Positions 10,588 through 22,272 are shown, counted from the stretch's first letter. The stretch is 64,000 nucleotides of DNA from Oscarella lobularis (GCF_947507565.1 NC_089192.1:1550001-1614000); one strand, 5' to 3'. Made by a program: numbers and translations. The notes: a model not told the origin generated them from the letters alone.

Positions 10588-13500
10588 ATGGAAGAACTAG
10601 AACGCTTTGAGAATTTCGAAGCTGCAATATTAGACCTGCTTCCTCCGGAGAACCTCAAGTCGGTTCTTGACGGTCTAAAGTCCTCGGTTAGTGGCGAGCG
10701 TGCACTACTTCGCAAAGATGCGAAGTCTGCGATTGAGAACAGCAGCTTTTGCAAGACTCTCGCGACCGTCAACAAGCGACTGAAAACAATCAAGTCTAGA
10801 TTGAAACGTAATCATTTGGTCGAAATGTCGTGGATCGAGGCTTTGCAGAAGAATCTAAAGGACCTTCAAAACATCGCTTTTCGACACAGTACTAGTACAG
10901 AAAAGGGCATTACGGTCACCTCGCTTATTAAGAACACAGCCGCTCGCGACTTTTGAACTACATCGTTTGGAGAGGTTATTTTTCCGCATTCCAACGAGAG
11001 GCGTTGCGAAGGTCGATCTGTTCTTTCAGGATGTCGAGGTGGAGTGGGATAAGTGGATTTCAAAGTATGCGTCTTCATTCGGCACGAAAGCATTTAATAC
11101 AGCCGAGGAGGGCATTCTAAAGGGATGCATTGGTACGACGCCATTTGATAATGAGTGCATATTGAAAATCGATTTTGCGTAGGACATGCCGGTGGGCGGT
11201 TCGTGTTTGCAGGGCGGATGAACGACGCCTGCAAAGCGTTCGCGTTTCCGTTTCGAGGCGTGAAAAGCTGCCGAGAGATGGGATGCTCGTGCATGAAATT
11301 TCAAAGAAAATTGTTTCGTAACAAGAAAGGAGCCGACGACGCTTCGCCATGCAATGATTGTGGACACGACGAGAAAAGGCATTTTAAAGTGGAAAAGTGC
11401 GCTCTGGATTTTTTGCTTGTCGTCAAGTTTCTTTCTGCATTGAGCAGCGCACGCGTTCTCGTACAGGAAGTGTGGCGAAGACGGCCCACATGATTAAGCG
11501 GGGTGGCGCATTTACAAATACCCACCTTCAGGTTAGACACCGTCACACGTTATATTCTGTGGGGCGAGGAGGAGGATCGAGATTGATTGGGTAATTGGTA
11601 GAGCACAGCTACGAATTAATGTCACAAGTACTGTAGTTAACTGAATTAGGCAAATGATACACAAACTTTACCTCCGATTAGAAAAGGCGTTAGAGTCTTA
11701 AAGCCTGTGCAGGAGGAATTAATTCCGAATGCAAATAGATCGGTTTCTGTTTCAGCAACCTAACCTAAAATGCGCTCCTTTCACCAGCTGGATTATCTCT
11801 TTTGTAGAAAGTCATTTTGAGTAGTGACTCAGCAGCAGTCAAAACCACATTGAAAGATGTCGCCGACATAAACGAAACTAATAAAGATGGCGAGACAGCC
11901 TTGCACGTCGCTGCCGGATACTGCGACGATGCGGAGATCCTCTGCTTGTTGCTCAGAGAAGGTGCTTCCTGGAACGCCATGGACAAAGTATACGCGGCTA
12001 GACTTTTGAAAGAGTATAGTCTTATAATTTTTATAGAATGGTTGCGCTCCTGTTCACATAGCTGCTAGACGAGGCCAGCTCTCTATTGTGAAGGCTCTGG
12101 TCGAGTGGGACAAAGCGAACGCAGAACTGCCGTCTGGTGAGAAAAGTGAGAAGAAACTCCCGTTGCACTTTGCCTGCGAGGAGGATAGAGTCGACATAAT
12201 CAAGTACCTCACAAATGAAGCAAAAGGTAAAGGTCGTTTTTATTCACATTGCCAACATACATGCATAATCGGAAATGACAACTTCTTCACTGTGTATAGC
12301 CGACATCAACGGTACAAGTGAAGAAGGAGAAATTGCCTATTTACCGGCGCCTTGTACGACAGTTCAAAATCTGTCGAAAAGGCAATAGAAATGGGCGCCG
12401 ATCCAACTATGCGTAATGAGGAAGACGAAGCTCCTATGGACGTAAGATTTATTTGACAAAACAAATTTAATCTTATTATGTTCGGTAGGTTTCTGCGAGG
12501 CATGCATCTATTAACACAATGCTCGTAATCGCTCGTCGGAATCCCGACACCGTGACAGCAGAAGACGATGAAGGAAACGAACCTTTGAGTCGTTGCAGAG
12601 ACGGCACTTCGGTTAAACTTCTCGCCGACTTCGGTGCCGCTGTCGATCATCGAAACCGTGAGGGTAAAACCGCACTGCACGTATCTTCCGCGGATCCATC
12701 TCTTGCTGAAGTGACCAAGGAGCTTCTCGATTGAGAAGCCAATCCGAACATTGCCGATGAGGATGGCTGCACGCCTCTTCATGTTGCTGCTCGCATGGAG
12801 AATGAGCTAGCGATTGATCTACTTTGCGCTAGGAACGCCGACGTCAGCGCCGAAGATAAAGAAGGAAACACTCCCCTGCTCGTTGCTCTTGACAAAGAGT
12901 TTAGAAATATAGCCGAGAAACTTGTAGACAGCGGTGCAGCTGTGACAGGGTCTAACAGAGATGGGTTGGTAAGGTGGAGTGCTCATAGCTTTGAAGTCGT
13001 CTTCTCATCATCGGGCTCTTTTCTTTTAGACTCCATTGCATCTTTCCTGTAGAAACGGATATAACCGCTTGACAAAAAAGTTGATTGAACTCGGTGCTAT
13101 AGTAGAAGTGAACGAAAAAAATCGCGAAGGAAAAACCCCGCTGCATTTTGCTCTCATGTCGGATGTATCCCTTGCAAAAGATTTGTTGGATTTCGGTATT
13201 TTTAATAGATTTATCGCTTGTTAAAATAATAAGACCTACGCTCTGCTTAGGCGCAAATATGTACGTAAGGGACAGTAAAGGCGACACGCCTCTAGGGCTC
13301 TCTGTTCGGAATGAAACCCCTTTGAAGAAGTTGACCCGAGAAGAATTTGAAGTTCTTGATTTTACAGAAACGTCAAAGGACGATTTGATGACTCTTCCAG
13401 GCAATTCATTTTATCTTTTGTTATTGATTTGAAAGTGTTTTTTGCGACAGGCCCAACTTGTCCGCAAAAGAGTTTCGCAGATGGGCCCGGACTAGCGGAT

Positions 13501-15522
13501 GGTGGCCACGTCAACTGTCGTTATACTTTCACTCTATTCGCATGCGACGAGAAAGGCCGGTTAAGATCAGTGGGAGGAGATGCCGTGAGAATCATTGCTA
13601 AAGAGTCATCTTTGGTACCATGTATTTTGTGTCGTTTCTAATTAATTTGATTCTTACCGAGTTTTACTTTTTTCTAGACTAGATATGAAGCTCACGTTTC
13701 AGACAAAACTGCAAGCAGCTGTTTGGAAGTTTGCGACGTGGCCAATGGAACATACCCTGTTGTCTATGACTTCTCAATCGGAGGTCGCTACGAGTTGCAC
13801 ATTATGATTGACGACGAACCAATCATGGGATCGCCTTACGTTGTCAGTCTACTGGGATCAGTAGCACCGCTTCCGCCCGCTATTGAGTAATTTCTTTACT
13901 AAGGCGCTAAAAACAGCTTAACAGTTATTTGAAAATTAGTACTGCGTCCTACTCTCCGAGCGAATATACTGATGAAGAAGTCCGCTTCGCGTCAAATGAA
14001 GGGATTGGGGAAGTGGATTTGGCTATAGTCTGTGACACGACGTCTAGCATGAGTGAGCTGTATCAATTAATTAAGTCTAGTAATATATGCGTAAAGCAAC
14101 TGGCTTTTATTGGAATTGGCAGGTGGAGAAATAGAGAAAGCGCGACTTCTAATAAAAGAACTGATTAAAGCTGTAAAGGACGAAAAGCTCTGTACTGATT
14201 TGCGAATCGCTATTATTGCTTATCGCGACCATCCTCCAGAGGTAAATAGATTGGCATTTTATATTGGTGAGATGTCTAGACTTCGATTCAGGAGTCAACC
14301 TATGTCACCAAAGTCTGGAAACTCAACGACGATGAAAATGCTGTTATACTGGCAATTGATAGTCTTTCTGCTAAGGGCAAGTTTTCTTTAGTGTTGAGTA
14401 CTAAGTATCAAATGATAGCGAACGGGCTTCTTTAGGAGGCGGCGATCCTCCTGAAGCTGATGCTCTGTTCGAAGTGTCTCGTCTCAATTGGGACGAGGCT
14501 AATCGACCGCACGCTGCTCGCCTTGCTGTCTTGATAGGCGATGCCCCACCGCATGGCATAGCAGGAGCGATTTATACCGATGCATTTCCTGATGGTAGAG
14601 CACGAAAGTGGGTCCTACGCGCCGGCGCATGCAAAGGAATTCTTTTCAGGTTGCCCAGAAGGCCACGATTGGTCGGTTTTGGCTGAAACGTGTCGCTCGA
14701 AGAACATCTCTGTTTTCACGGTGGCCTGCCGTAATAACGTGTTTACGCAGAAAGCATTTAGTTCCATCGCCGCATCATCTGGCGGACAGTGTACTAAAAT
14801 TGAGGTATTATCATTTTGCCTCGTCTCTACACTTATTTAATCAAACACGCAGCTATAGCCTTATAAATCATGTAGCAGCGCTGGATAAGATTAGAAGTTG
14901 ATATCAATTAGCAGTTAGAGTCAGAACGAACTTTAATCGTGGTGTTAACGTAGAATGAATTTCAACCCTGCTGGTGCCTAAGAGCGTTGAGGTTGTAGTA
15001 TAGCTCTTTGATGACATGTACTCGGTTATTGAATGAAAGATATTTATTTGTACAGCAGGAGGTTCCACTACTAAAAAATTAACCAAATCAATGATGTGCT
15101 TTTTCTTTCAGAACAGCAATCAAATAATAGACTTGATCAAAATGCACGTGCAGCTTCTTCTGGACAGACGTCTCGCTTACTGCAAGATCTCAGATACCAT
15201 TATTCGATTGCCTCTAACCGGCACGACGGAGGAAAGAAAAACGAAAGTGGCACACGACATGGCGAACAAACGAATAGCGGTACGAAAGCCGGTTTTGGTA
15301 GGACATTATTCGCGATATCTTTATCAGGTTCGTTCGTTGAAGACCTCCGGAGGGAAAGCTTCTCTCAAGAGTCACAGCCTAACGGCAGAAGATGTGGAGA
15401 TCGCTATCAAAACTTTTAAGATATTGGATCGTCTAGCAGGCACTGTTCGGGATCGCGCCCTTACTGATTGGCTGGGCAAGCAGCTTTATGCTTTGAAGAA
15501 AATCACAGATGAAGCGACTTGA
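10588..15522 (+). CDS. Ankyrin-repeat, filamin-repeat and vWA-domain protein (copy 1)
   Basis: Exons with consistent phases: 12037-12226, 12300-12441, 12489-12968, 13030-13195, 13251-13400, 13451-13614, 13678-13886, 13940-14052, 14123-14241, 14280-14376, 14436-14594, 14650-14804, 15112-15522. N-terminal exons lie at 10588-10974, 11030 onward and about 11808-11987. Order: a helical N-terminus; a Cys/His cluster (CSCMKF, then CNDCGH....H) like FAM221-type zinc motifs; ankyrin repeats (GETALHVAAGYCDD, TPLHLSCRNGYN); a filamin/ABP280 repeat (GPGLADGGHV ... VANGTYPVVYDF ... IMGSPYVVSLLGS); then a vWA domain of the alpha-kinase-associated type (MIDAS DTTSSMS, GGGDPPEADAL, IGDAPPHG). No kinase follows. 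A cytosolic scaffold or immune-type receptor role is inference. In-frame TGA codons (10954, 12732) and a one-base loss near 12332 may inactivate it or be errors. Confidence 0.75.
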
Positions 15523-15753
15523 AATGATTCTCATCGAAAGCCTGCTGTTGGAAAAACCCTTTAGCGCAAGAAATCCGGTCCTTAATCGAAATTTAGATGG
15601 TACTCGTTATAGTAGTGTGTATGTCACAGATCCGTTTCACCGTTTCATCTTTTTTTTGTAAAGTTACAATCTGCTTACAGTTTCCGCCTTAATTAAATCT
15701 TCGCGAGAGTATTCAAACCCTTACCATACATGAACTAACGTCTTCGAAGTGAA

Positions 15754-15832
15754 GAGGCCCATTTACACGCAGTGTTGCTGATCATAGATATAGTATATCT
15801 ATGATCACCAACACTGCGTGTAAATGGGCCTC
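15754..15832. mobile_element. Palindromic hairpin MITE (~79 bp)
   Basis: A near-perfect palindrome runs from GAGGCCCATTTACACGCAG to its reverse complement, with arms of ~38 bp and a tiny AT-rich loop. It lies between the 3' ends of the converging vWA gene and ispF. It could be a minimal MITE or act as a 3'-end hairpin. Confidence 0.75.
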
Positions 15833-15888
15833 ATAATAGCTTGATAGAAATGGCTCACGTCTTATAATGAAATTTAGAGCAAAGCGTC

Positions 15889-16401
15889 TCAGCATGAGTC
15901 TTGCTTATCGCTTCTCTTGTTTAGCAAAACTACGGCTCTTACCTCAATCGCTTTCCCTTTTCCAACGGGTCCCAAACCTTCCCCAGATTTTGCCTTAATT
16001 CCTACGCAGTCCTCACCAATATCCAAAATTTTTGCAACTCGGCTTCTGATAGCATTTTTCCACTCTTTCAGTTTCGGTTTTTCTGCTATAACTACGGTGT
16101 CGACATTTCGCACTATGAACCCCTTGAGAGTTGCACGGCGAAGAGCTTCTTTGACGAAAACCGTCGAAGAAATGTCCTTCCACTCGTCGTCTGACGGAGA
16201 AAATAGATCTCCAATGTCCGGTTCGGCTATCGCTCCGAGTATAGCATCCGTAATAGCGTGAAGAAGAGCGTCAGCATCGCTGTGACCCACTAGGCCGACA
16301 CTAGACTCAATATTAACACCACCCAACGTCAGTTTCCTGCCCGATTCGAGACGGTGGACGTCGTAACCGAGACCGATCCGACATTCGCATGGCGAAGCCA
16401 T
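15889..16401 (-). CDS. ispF: 2-C-methyl-D-erythritol 2,4-cyclodiphosphate synthase
   Basis: The enzyme converts CDP-ME 2-phosphate to ME-cPP with release of CMP, step five of the MEP isoprenoid pathway. The 170-residue frame from the first in-frame ATG (MASPCEC) is close to the usual ~160. Family marks are present in order: GLGYDVHRL with the metal-binding Asp and His; HSDADALLHAITDAILGA with the third metal ligand and signature; DIGDLFSPSD where the usual motif is DIG..FPpsD; the VDTVVIAEKPK strand; and the C-terminal KAKSGEGLGPVGKGKAIEVR. Everything lies in one exon, in a region where other genes have many introns. The frame stays open ~45 codons upstream without an ATG. No neighbouring MEP gene is visible. 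A bacterial origin by transfer is likely; CDP-ME supply or a changed substrate is open. Confidence 0.93.
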   Translation of the reverse strand: MASPCECRIGLGYDVHRLESGRKLTLGGVNIESSVGLVGHSDADALLHAITDAILGAIAEPDIGDLFSPSDDEWKDISSTVFVKEALRRATLKGFIVRNVDTVVIAEKPKLKEWKNAIRSRVAKILDIGEDCVGIKAKSGEGLGPVGKGKAIEVRAVVLLNKRSDKQDSC

Positions 16402-17416
16402 CACTTTACCGCACGCTAAGTCTCCGTCGATAAAGCATCCGATCGCGTACTGCGGAACAGCATGGGTTAGGGTTAGGTCTACGGTGGAATCGTCTCTTCC
16501 GCTGGAAGCTCTAATGAGTGAAAGAAGCTTATACACTGCTTTCAGGCCGCCAAGCCACTTTTAATCCGCTGCTTAGGCATTGCAATGCACTGCAGATATT
16601 GAGGCTAAGGGCAATGAAGGTTCTGCCACTCTGGTCGGTCTGGTTTAGGCGCTAACTAAGGAATGGAACTACAGGGCAGCTACGTGAGGGCTGGTGTAGC
16701 AGTAGGGGGTGGGGGGCAGTAGCTAATTAGGTAGAGGTAGCAAGACATGTGATTAGTAGTTAGGATAATTGGAACAGTCGTGTTAGAGTCGTTCAGTGGA
16801 ACGCGTGTATCTGTGTGCAAGGCCTGAATAAAAGGAGGAATCCGGAGCCGTCCCCCACGCAGTATTACATTGGTGCCTAAAGCTCTTGTATTTGCACCGG
16901 TCCGGCGCCTCATGCAGCTCTGAGTGCTAGGGATCACTCGGCTTCTGAGTGACAGAGGTCACAAAAATCAAAATTTATTATACTGCTGATTTTGTGTAAA
17001 ATCTAATGAAATATCCCGCGTCTTCCTGAACCTGTGACTAAATTTTAGTACGTCAGAGTGTGGGAGTCACCCGCGTTCTTTGTTTACTCAACTAGCATTT
17101 TTTCTTAAAGTAGTCAGGGTATAGGGGAAGATGCCCGCTGAATTAGTTGCACGCTCGGAGATAGCTTCGTGATAGCCTCGCGGAGGGCTTGGCACCATTT
17201 CTCTTATATCTATGTTGGCACCGCGAGGCTAGCTTCGTTAGAGCAGGGGAAATTTTGAAAATTTTTCGTTGCAAAAACAGTAGTACGGTTTTTTATGTCA
17301 TTTTGAAGCTGACTAACAGCTTTCTTATGGCGGAGACACGATTTGCGTATGTAGTCTAGTTCGCGCATGCTCTGCGATAACACGTTTCCCTAGCAGATCC
17401 GCCTTCTATTGTTTAA
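16402..17416. other. Spacer between ispF and the second ankyrin/vWA copy
   Basis: No supported gene. Two TTAGGG hexamers occur at about 16466-16478, just inside the ispF upstream frame. The remainder is unremarkable and presumably includes the ispF promoter. Confidence 0.4.
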
Positions 17417-20400
17417 ATGGAAGCCATCCTTAAAAACGTTAAGGAGTTCATAGCTGACATATTAGACCTGCGCCCTCCGGCGAACCGATTCTTAACGATC
17501 TAAAGCCCTTAGTTAGCAGCGTTGGCCCAAAGATTTGCGAAGGTCCTGCCGCGAGTGAGAAAAACAGCTTCTTCGTGTCTATCACAACGGTGAATAAGAA
17601 AATCTAAATTGAAGCGTCAGAAGTTGATCGAAATGACGTTGATCGAGTCAAAAATCTGAAAGATCTTAACGTTGCTTATCGATACAATTTATCAACAGGA
17701 AAGAGCCACTTCGCTGATAAAAAACGTCATCGCTAGCGAGTTTTGGACAAAATCATTTGGAGAAGTTATTTTTTTCCGAATTTCAGCGAGATACGTAGCG
17801 TAAATCGTTTCTTTTAGGATGTCGAGGTTGATTGGGACGAGTGGATTTCTGCTTATATAAGTCTCCATTCGGCGCCAAGCCGTTCAATGCGGCCGAGCAA
17901 AGCATCCTAAAGGAATGCATTGGTACGACGCTATTTCATAATGAGTGCATATTGAAAATTGAATTTGCGTATATGTATACGAATATTTATAAGACTTGCC
18001 GGTGGACGGTTTGTGTCTGCAGGAAGGATAGACGACGCCTGCAGAGCGTTCGGATTTCCGTTTCAATTGAAAAGCTGTCAAGTGCTCGTGCATGAAATTT
18101 CAAGCAACATTATTTGTATAAATAAAGGCGCCGACGACGCTTCGACGTGCAATGATTGTGGCCACGGCGAGAAAAGACATTTTAAAGTCGAAAAGTGCCG
18201 CATTGATTTTTTTCAATGCTTGTCGTTGACTTTCTTCCTGTAGTGAGCAGCGCTCTCGTTCGAATGCAGGAAATGTCGCGATGAAAGCGTATCTGATCGA
18301 GCATAGAATTTGATCGAGCATAGCAGCGAATTTGCAACTACTCGCCTCCAGGTTAGGCATATCTACGTCTCTGTGAGACGAACGCATGCATTGCTAAGAT
18401 GTGTTTCATTGAGTTGAGAGCGGCAAAACTTTGCAAGCGAAAGAGCGAGTTAGATCACAAGAAGCGATACACAAGCTTTACTTTTTACTTTAAGTACAGT
18501 ACATTCTAAAAACTATGCAAGGGCGTTGCATGGTGCCTATTCAGAAATCGGTGTGCTTCTATAGACCTAGATGAAGGGTTTTTTTTACTCCCGATCGCTA
18601 CCGTACGTAGTGCACTGTTCTCCCACAAACAGAGCTCTTTTTTTGTAGAGTCATTCTTAGTCATTACACAAAAGCAGTTAAAATTGAATTGAAAGATGTT
18701 GCGGGCATAAGCGAGATTAATCAAGACGGCGAGACAGCTTTGCACACCGCTTCCGGATACGGCGATAATCCAGAAATTATTTTGTTGTTGCTTAGAGAAG
18801 GTGCTTTCTGGAACGCCATGGACAAGGTAAACACATCTAGCTATATAGACCTCGAAAGAGTAGAATTTCTTATAACGGTTTTACAGAACGGATGCGCTCC
18901 TGTTCACTTGGCCGGTAGACAAGGGCCAGCTCTCTGTTGTGAAGGCTCTGGTGGAGTGGGACAAAGCGAACGCTGATCTACCGTCTGGTGAAAAAAGTGA
19001 GGGAAAGCGTCCTTTGCACTTTGCCTGCGAGGAGGATAGACTTGAAGTCATTGACTAGCTCTCAAATAAGGCGAAAGGTAGCAGTCGTACCTTCTCATGC
19101 ATACTATATAGTTGCAGCTTTTTCAATGCATATAGCCGATATTAACGGTACAAGTGAAGAAGGCGAAAATTGCTTACTTAGCGGCGCGCTGTACGACAGT
19201 TCAAAATCTGTCAAAAAGCAATTCAACTGGGTGCCACACCAACTACGCGTAATGTGGAAGACGAAGCTCCCATGGACGTATAAGATTGATTCTCCAAGAA
19301 GAATTTTATTCCACAGGTTTCTGCGAGACATGGGTCTATTGAGACAATTCCTGTAATAGCTTGCGTGAATCCCAACACGGTGACAGCTGAAGACAATGAG
19401 AAAAACCAGCCGTTGAGCCATTGCAGAGGCGGCACTTCGGTTAAACGTCTTGCCGACTTCGGTGCCGCCGTTGATCATCAAAACGGCGAGGGTAAAACCG
19501 CACTGCGCGTATTGGCCGCGGAACCGACTCTTGCTGAAGTGACCAAGGCGCTTCTCGATCAAAAAGCCAAACCGAGCATTTCTGATAGGGATGGCTGTAT
19601 GGCTGCACGCCTCTTCACGCTGCTGCTCGCATGGAAAACGATGAAGCCATTGATCTTCTTCTTGCTAGCGGCTTCGAAGTCACCAAAGAAGATAAAGAAG
19701 GAAACACTCCCCTGCTTGTTGCTCTTGACAAACAGTATAGAGAAATAGCTGAAAAGATTGTACATATACCCGGTGCCAAAGTGACAGGATCAAACAGAGA
19801 TGGTTGGTAAGGTCTCACCGAAGTAGTCACCTTTTTTCTTGTTACTGGGTTTTTTCTTTCAGACTCCATTGCATCGTTCCTGCAAAAACGGATCCATATA
19901 GTCTCATGACAAAAAATTTGATTGACCTCGGGCACAAACCGAAATTAACTAAAAAACTGCGAAAGAAAAACCCCTCTGCATTTTGCCATCTTGTTGGCTA
20001 CCATATCCCTTGCAAGAGCATTGCTAAGATTTTGGTATTTATTATACATTTAGAACTTTTTGTACACCTACCAGGTATATGTTCTGCGTAGGTGCAAATA
20101 TGTACGCAAGTGACGGTAACGGCGACACGCCTCTAGGGCTGTCTCTTCGGAATAAAACCCTTTGAAGAAGTTGACCCAAGAAAAAATTGAAGTTGGTGAA
20201 TTTACAGAAACGGCGAAGGATAATTTGATGACTCCGCCAGGCAATTCATTTTATTTTTCGTTGTTCATTCAATTACCATAATAGTCTTATTTTTCTATAG
20301 GTCCAACTTGTCCCCTGACTCGCTGGTGGGCACGCCCGCTGTCGTTACACTTTTACTGTATTCGCATGCGACGAGAAGGGCGGACTAAGATCGGTAGGAG

Positions 20401-20840
20401 GAGACACCGTGAGAATCAGGACTAGATCGTTGGTACCAAATTTTTCATACCTTTCCCATTTAATTCGGTGATTATACCTGCTTTTATCTAGACTAGAGAC
20501 AAAGAAGTAAGCAGAAATTTGGTCTTGCGCGACGCGGGCAATGGAACCTACCCTGTTTTCTATGAGTTCTCAATCGGAGGTCGCGACGAGTTGCACATAT
20601 CATGATTGACGACGAACCAAATAATGGGATCGTTGTCAGTCTACTGAAAACGGCAGCACCGCTGCCGCCTGCTATTGAGTAATATGTCAGTCACTAATAA
20701 AACGATTACAGTAGTTCAAAAATTAGAACGACCCGCCATTCACCGAATGACTACAGTGACGAAGAAGTTCGTTTTGCGTTAAATGAAGGGATTGGTGAAG
20801 TGTATTTGGCTTTTGTCTGCCACACGACGTCTAGCATGAG
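17417..20840 (+). pseudogene. Decayed tandem paralog of the ankyrin/filamin/vWA gene (copy 2)
   Basis: It follows the exon order of copy 1: an N-terminal exon (start 17417), the FGE/DVEVDWDEW junction at 17819, the CNDCGH zinc-like cluster near 18150, ankyrin exons (18689-18826, 18888-19080, 19130-19280, 19318-19806, 19861-20030), a filamin exon near 20300-20680, and the start of vWA (about 20730-20840). The MIDAS Asp has become His (CHTTSSMS). The reading frame is broken in many places, for example the N-terminus after LRPPAN, one base missing near 19217, and losses in the filamin exon. The gene stops at a hairpin element at 20841, with no remaining vWA exons beyond the transposon. A GC-AG intron (CCAG/GCAATT) is shared with copy 1. 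Confidence 0.8.
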
Positions 20841-20929
20841 TTAGCCTCGGTTCCAGACCCTCTCTCCAAGCATAGATGTTCCAAGGATCGGTAACATCCG
20901 GGGGAGAGAGGGTCTGGAACCGAGGCTAA
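20841..20929. mobile_element. Hairpin MITE at the break of the vWA paralog
   Basis: An 89-bp palindrome starts TTAGCCTCGGTTCCAGACCC and ends with its inverse. The loop is ~25-30 bp. It sits exactly between the truncated vWA exon and the left end of the Merlin element. Confidence 0.75.
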
Positions 20930-21545
20930 TACGGTGCCGGCACCGTCGATCTCTCTTCCTGTCGGCCATCTTGATTTTGTCGTAATTGCATTAGATTCTT
21001 GGTCCCGTATGATTCGGTCCCAGTCCTATATAGAAAGCGACGACCGCGCTATACGGTGCCATCGTTCAGGAAATCCGGCGAAACATACGCTCCTGGTCGG
21101 GCACCGTGCAAGGCGGTGCCACACGTCGATGTGTACGGGGTCTCACGATCGCGATCGCGTGGCCATTCGCTTCGAATAGCGGTGCCGCAGGCTAGCGATT
21201 GCCCGTCCGATCGCTGTACCGGGTCAAACGACGCCAATATTCGGATCGAAGAAGAGAAATGGAACAGGTACGGAATTCTCGCGGTCGGGAGCATCGTTTC
21301 AGCGCGCCGTGCCCACGGACTTTCACACGGCACCGCGTCTGTTGGTCGGGCTGCGATCTTTTTATTTCTCACACAGAGTTCACGAAAACGAAGAACGGGG
21401 AACTGCCTTAAACGTACGATATGTCGAAACGCCATCGAACTTTGGCGCAGCGCCGACACGCCGACAGCCTCAAACAGGGTACTGCTCTGCGATGCAGCGA
21501 AAGATGCTGCACAAAGCAACGTCGCTGTTGTATTGACCATCGTCG
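20930..21545. repeat. Left terminal inverted repeat of the Merlin element
   Basis: It matches the inverse of 26102-26723 with only scattered differences. It includes the last ~26 codons and stop of the left transposase, and several GGTGCC/GGCACC copies (20932-20947, ~21056, ~21103-21120, ~21181, ~21331). Confidence 0.85.
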
Positions 21546-22086
21546 TCACGCCCGTACCGGTCCCGCCACATGATTTCGTCCAAATAAGATGAAAGAGACC
21601 CTTTTTCGCTAGGTCGCACGTGGCTCAGTTTTTCATACACGTATGACCAATAGGCAGCGGCGTCATCGCGCGGCGCGGCGTAGTTAGGATCGCCGCAAAC
21701 TCGCTTTTGAGGGCCTGTTGCGCCACACTGGCTTGCCTTTTCGTGCATATCCGCCCACAGGTTTGTGTAGACAATGGTGTTGGGCGCGGTGTGGCATTGT
21801 AGAAAGTCGTAAAATGCGCCTGCGTTGTGCTCATTCGTAATGAGGAGCGACCCAGACGATTTCTGAGCATCATACACGCCCATCACCAAACGTCTGTCTT
21901 CTCCAGCCTGTACAAAGACTTGTGTGTTTTTCTACTCTCATACGATCACACAAACAATCTTACCCTGTTTGGTACTCGGTAGACCATGTCATTTGCGTGC
22001 ACCTTTTTATCGTATCCGCCCAAGACGAGAACGCCTTCCTCGTCTCTTTTGGCAAGGATACCCGTGGAGACTGTGGTGCGAGCTAC

Positions 22087-22272
22087 TACCGTAGTTTCAC
22101 AAATTTTCGCCTTGAAATATTTCGTTTTACAATATTTTGTACAGCTTTATTTTCGTACACTGCTTTTTTTACGACATATATTACACGGTTTTTCTGTTTA
22201 GTACAGCTTTATTTTCGTACACTGCATGTTGTACGAAAATTAATGTAAAACGAAAATTTGTGAACTACGGTA
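22087..22272. mobile_element. Mariner-like MITE in the 5' LTR
   Basis: The inverted ends are TACCGTAGTTTCACAAATTT and its near-complement. The intact 3' LTR reads GAGCTACTACATAGAAC at this place, so the insertion was at a TA dinucleotide, as expected for Tc1/mariner. It also contains a duplicated TTTCGTACACTGC segment. Confidence 0.8.

Noticed and set aside
11179-11212. A possible 34-bp intron (GC/GTAGGA...TTTGCAG/GG) in copy 1, with a 54-bp counterpart in copy 2
   Set aside because: Splice dinucleotides are present, but joining leaves the next exon out of frame in both copies, and the 'intron' itself encodes a conserved AGGRFV.AGR stretch. An indel or a different splice is as likely.
16463-16478. 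Telomere-like TTAGGG repeats upstream of ispF
   Set aside because: Only two hexamers, expected by chance at this scale and partly inside an open frame.
21049-21549. Long open frames on the strand opposite the transposase end in the Merlin repeats
   Set aside because: The same frames appear mirrored in the other repeat; they are shadows of GC-rich repeat sequence without known domains.
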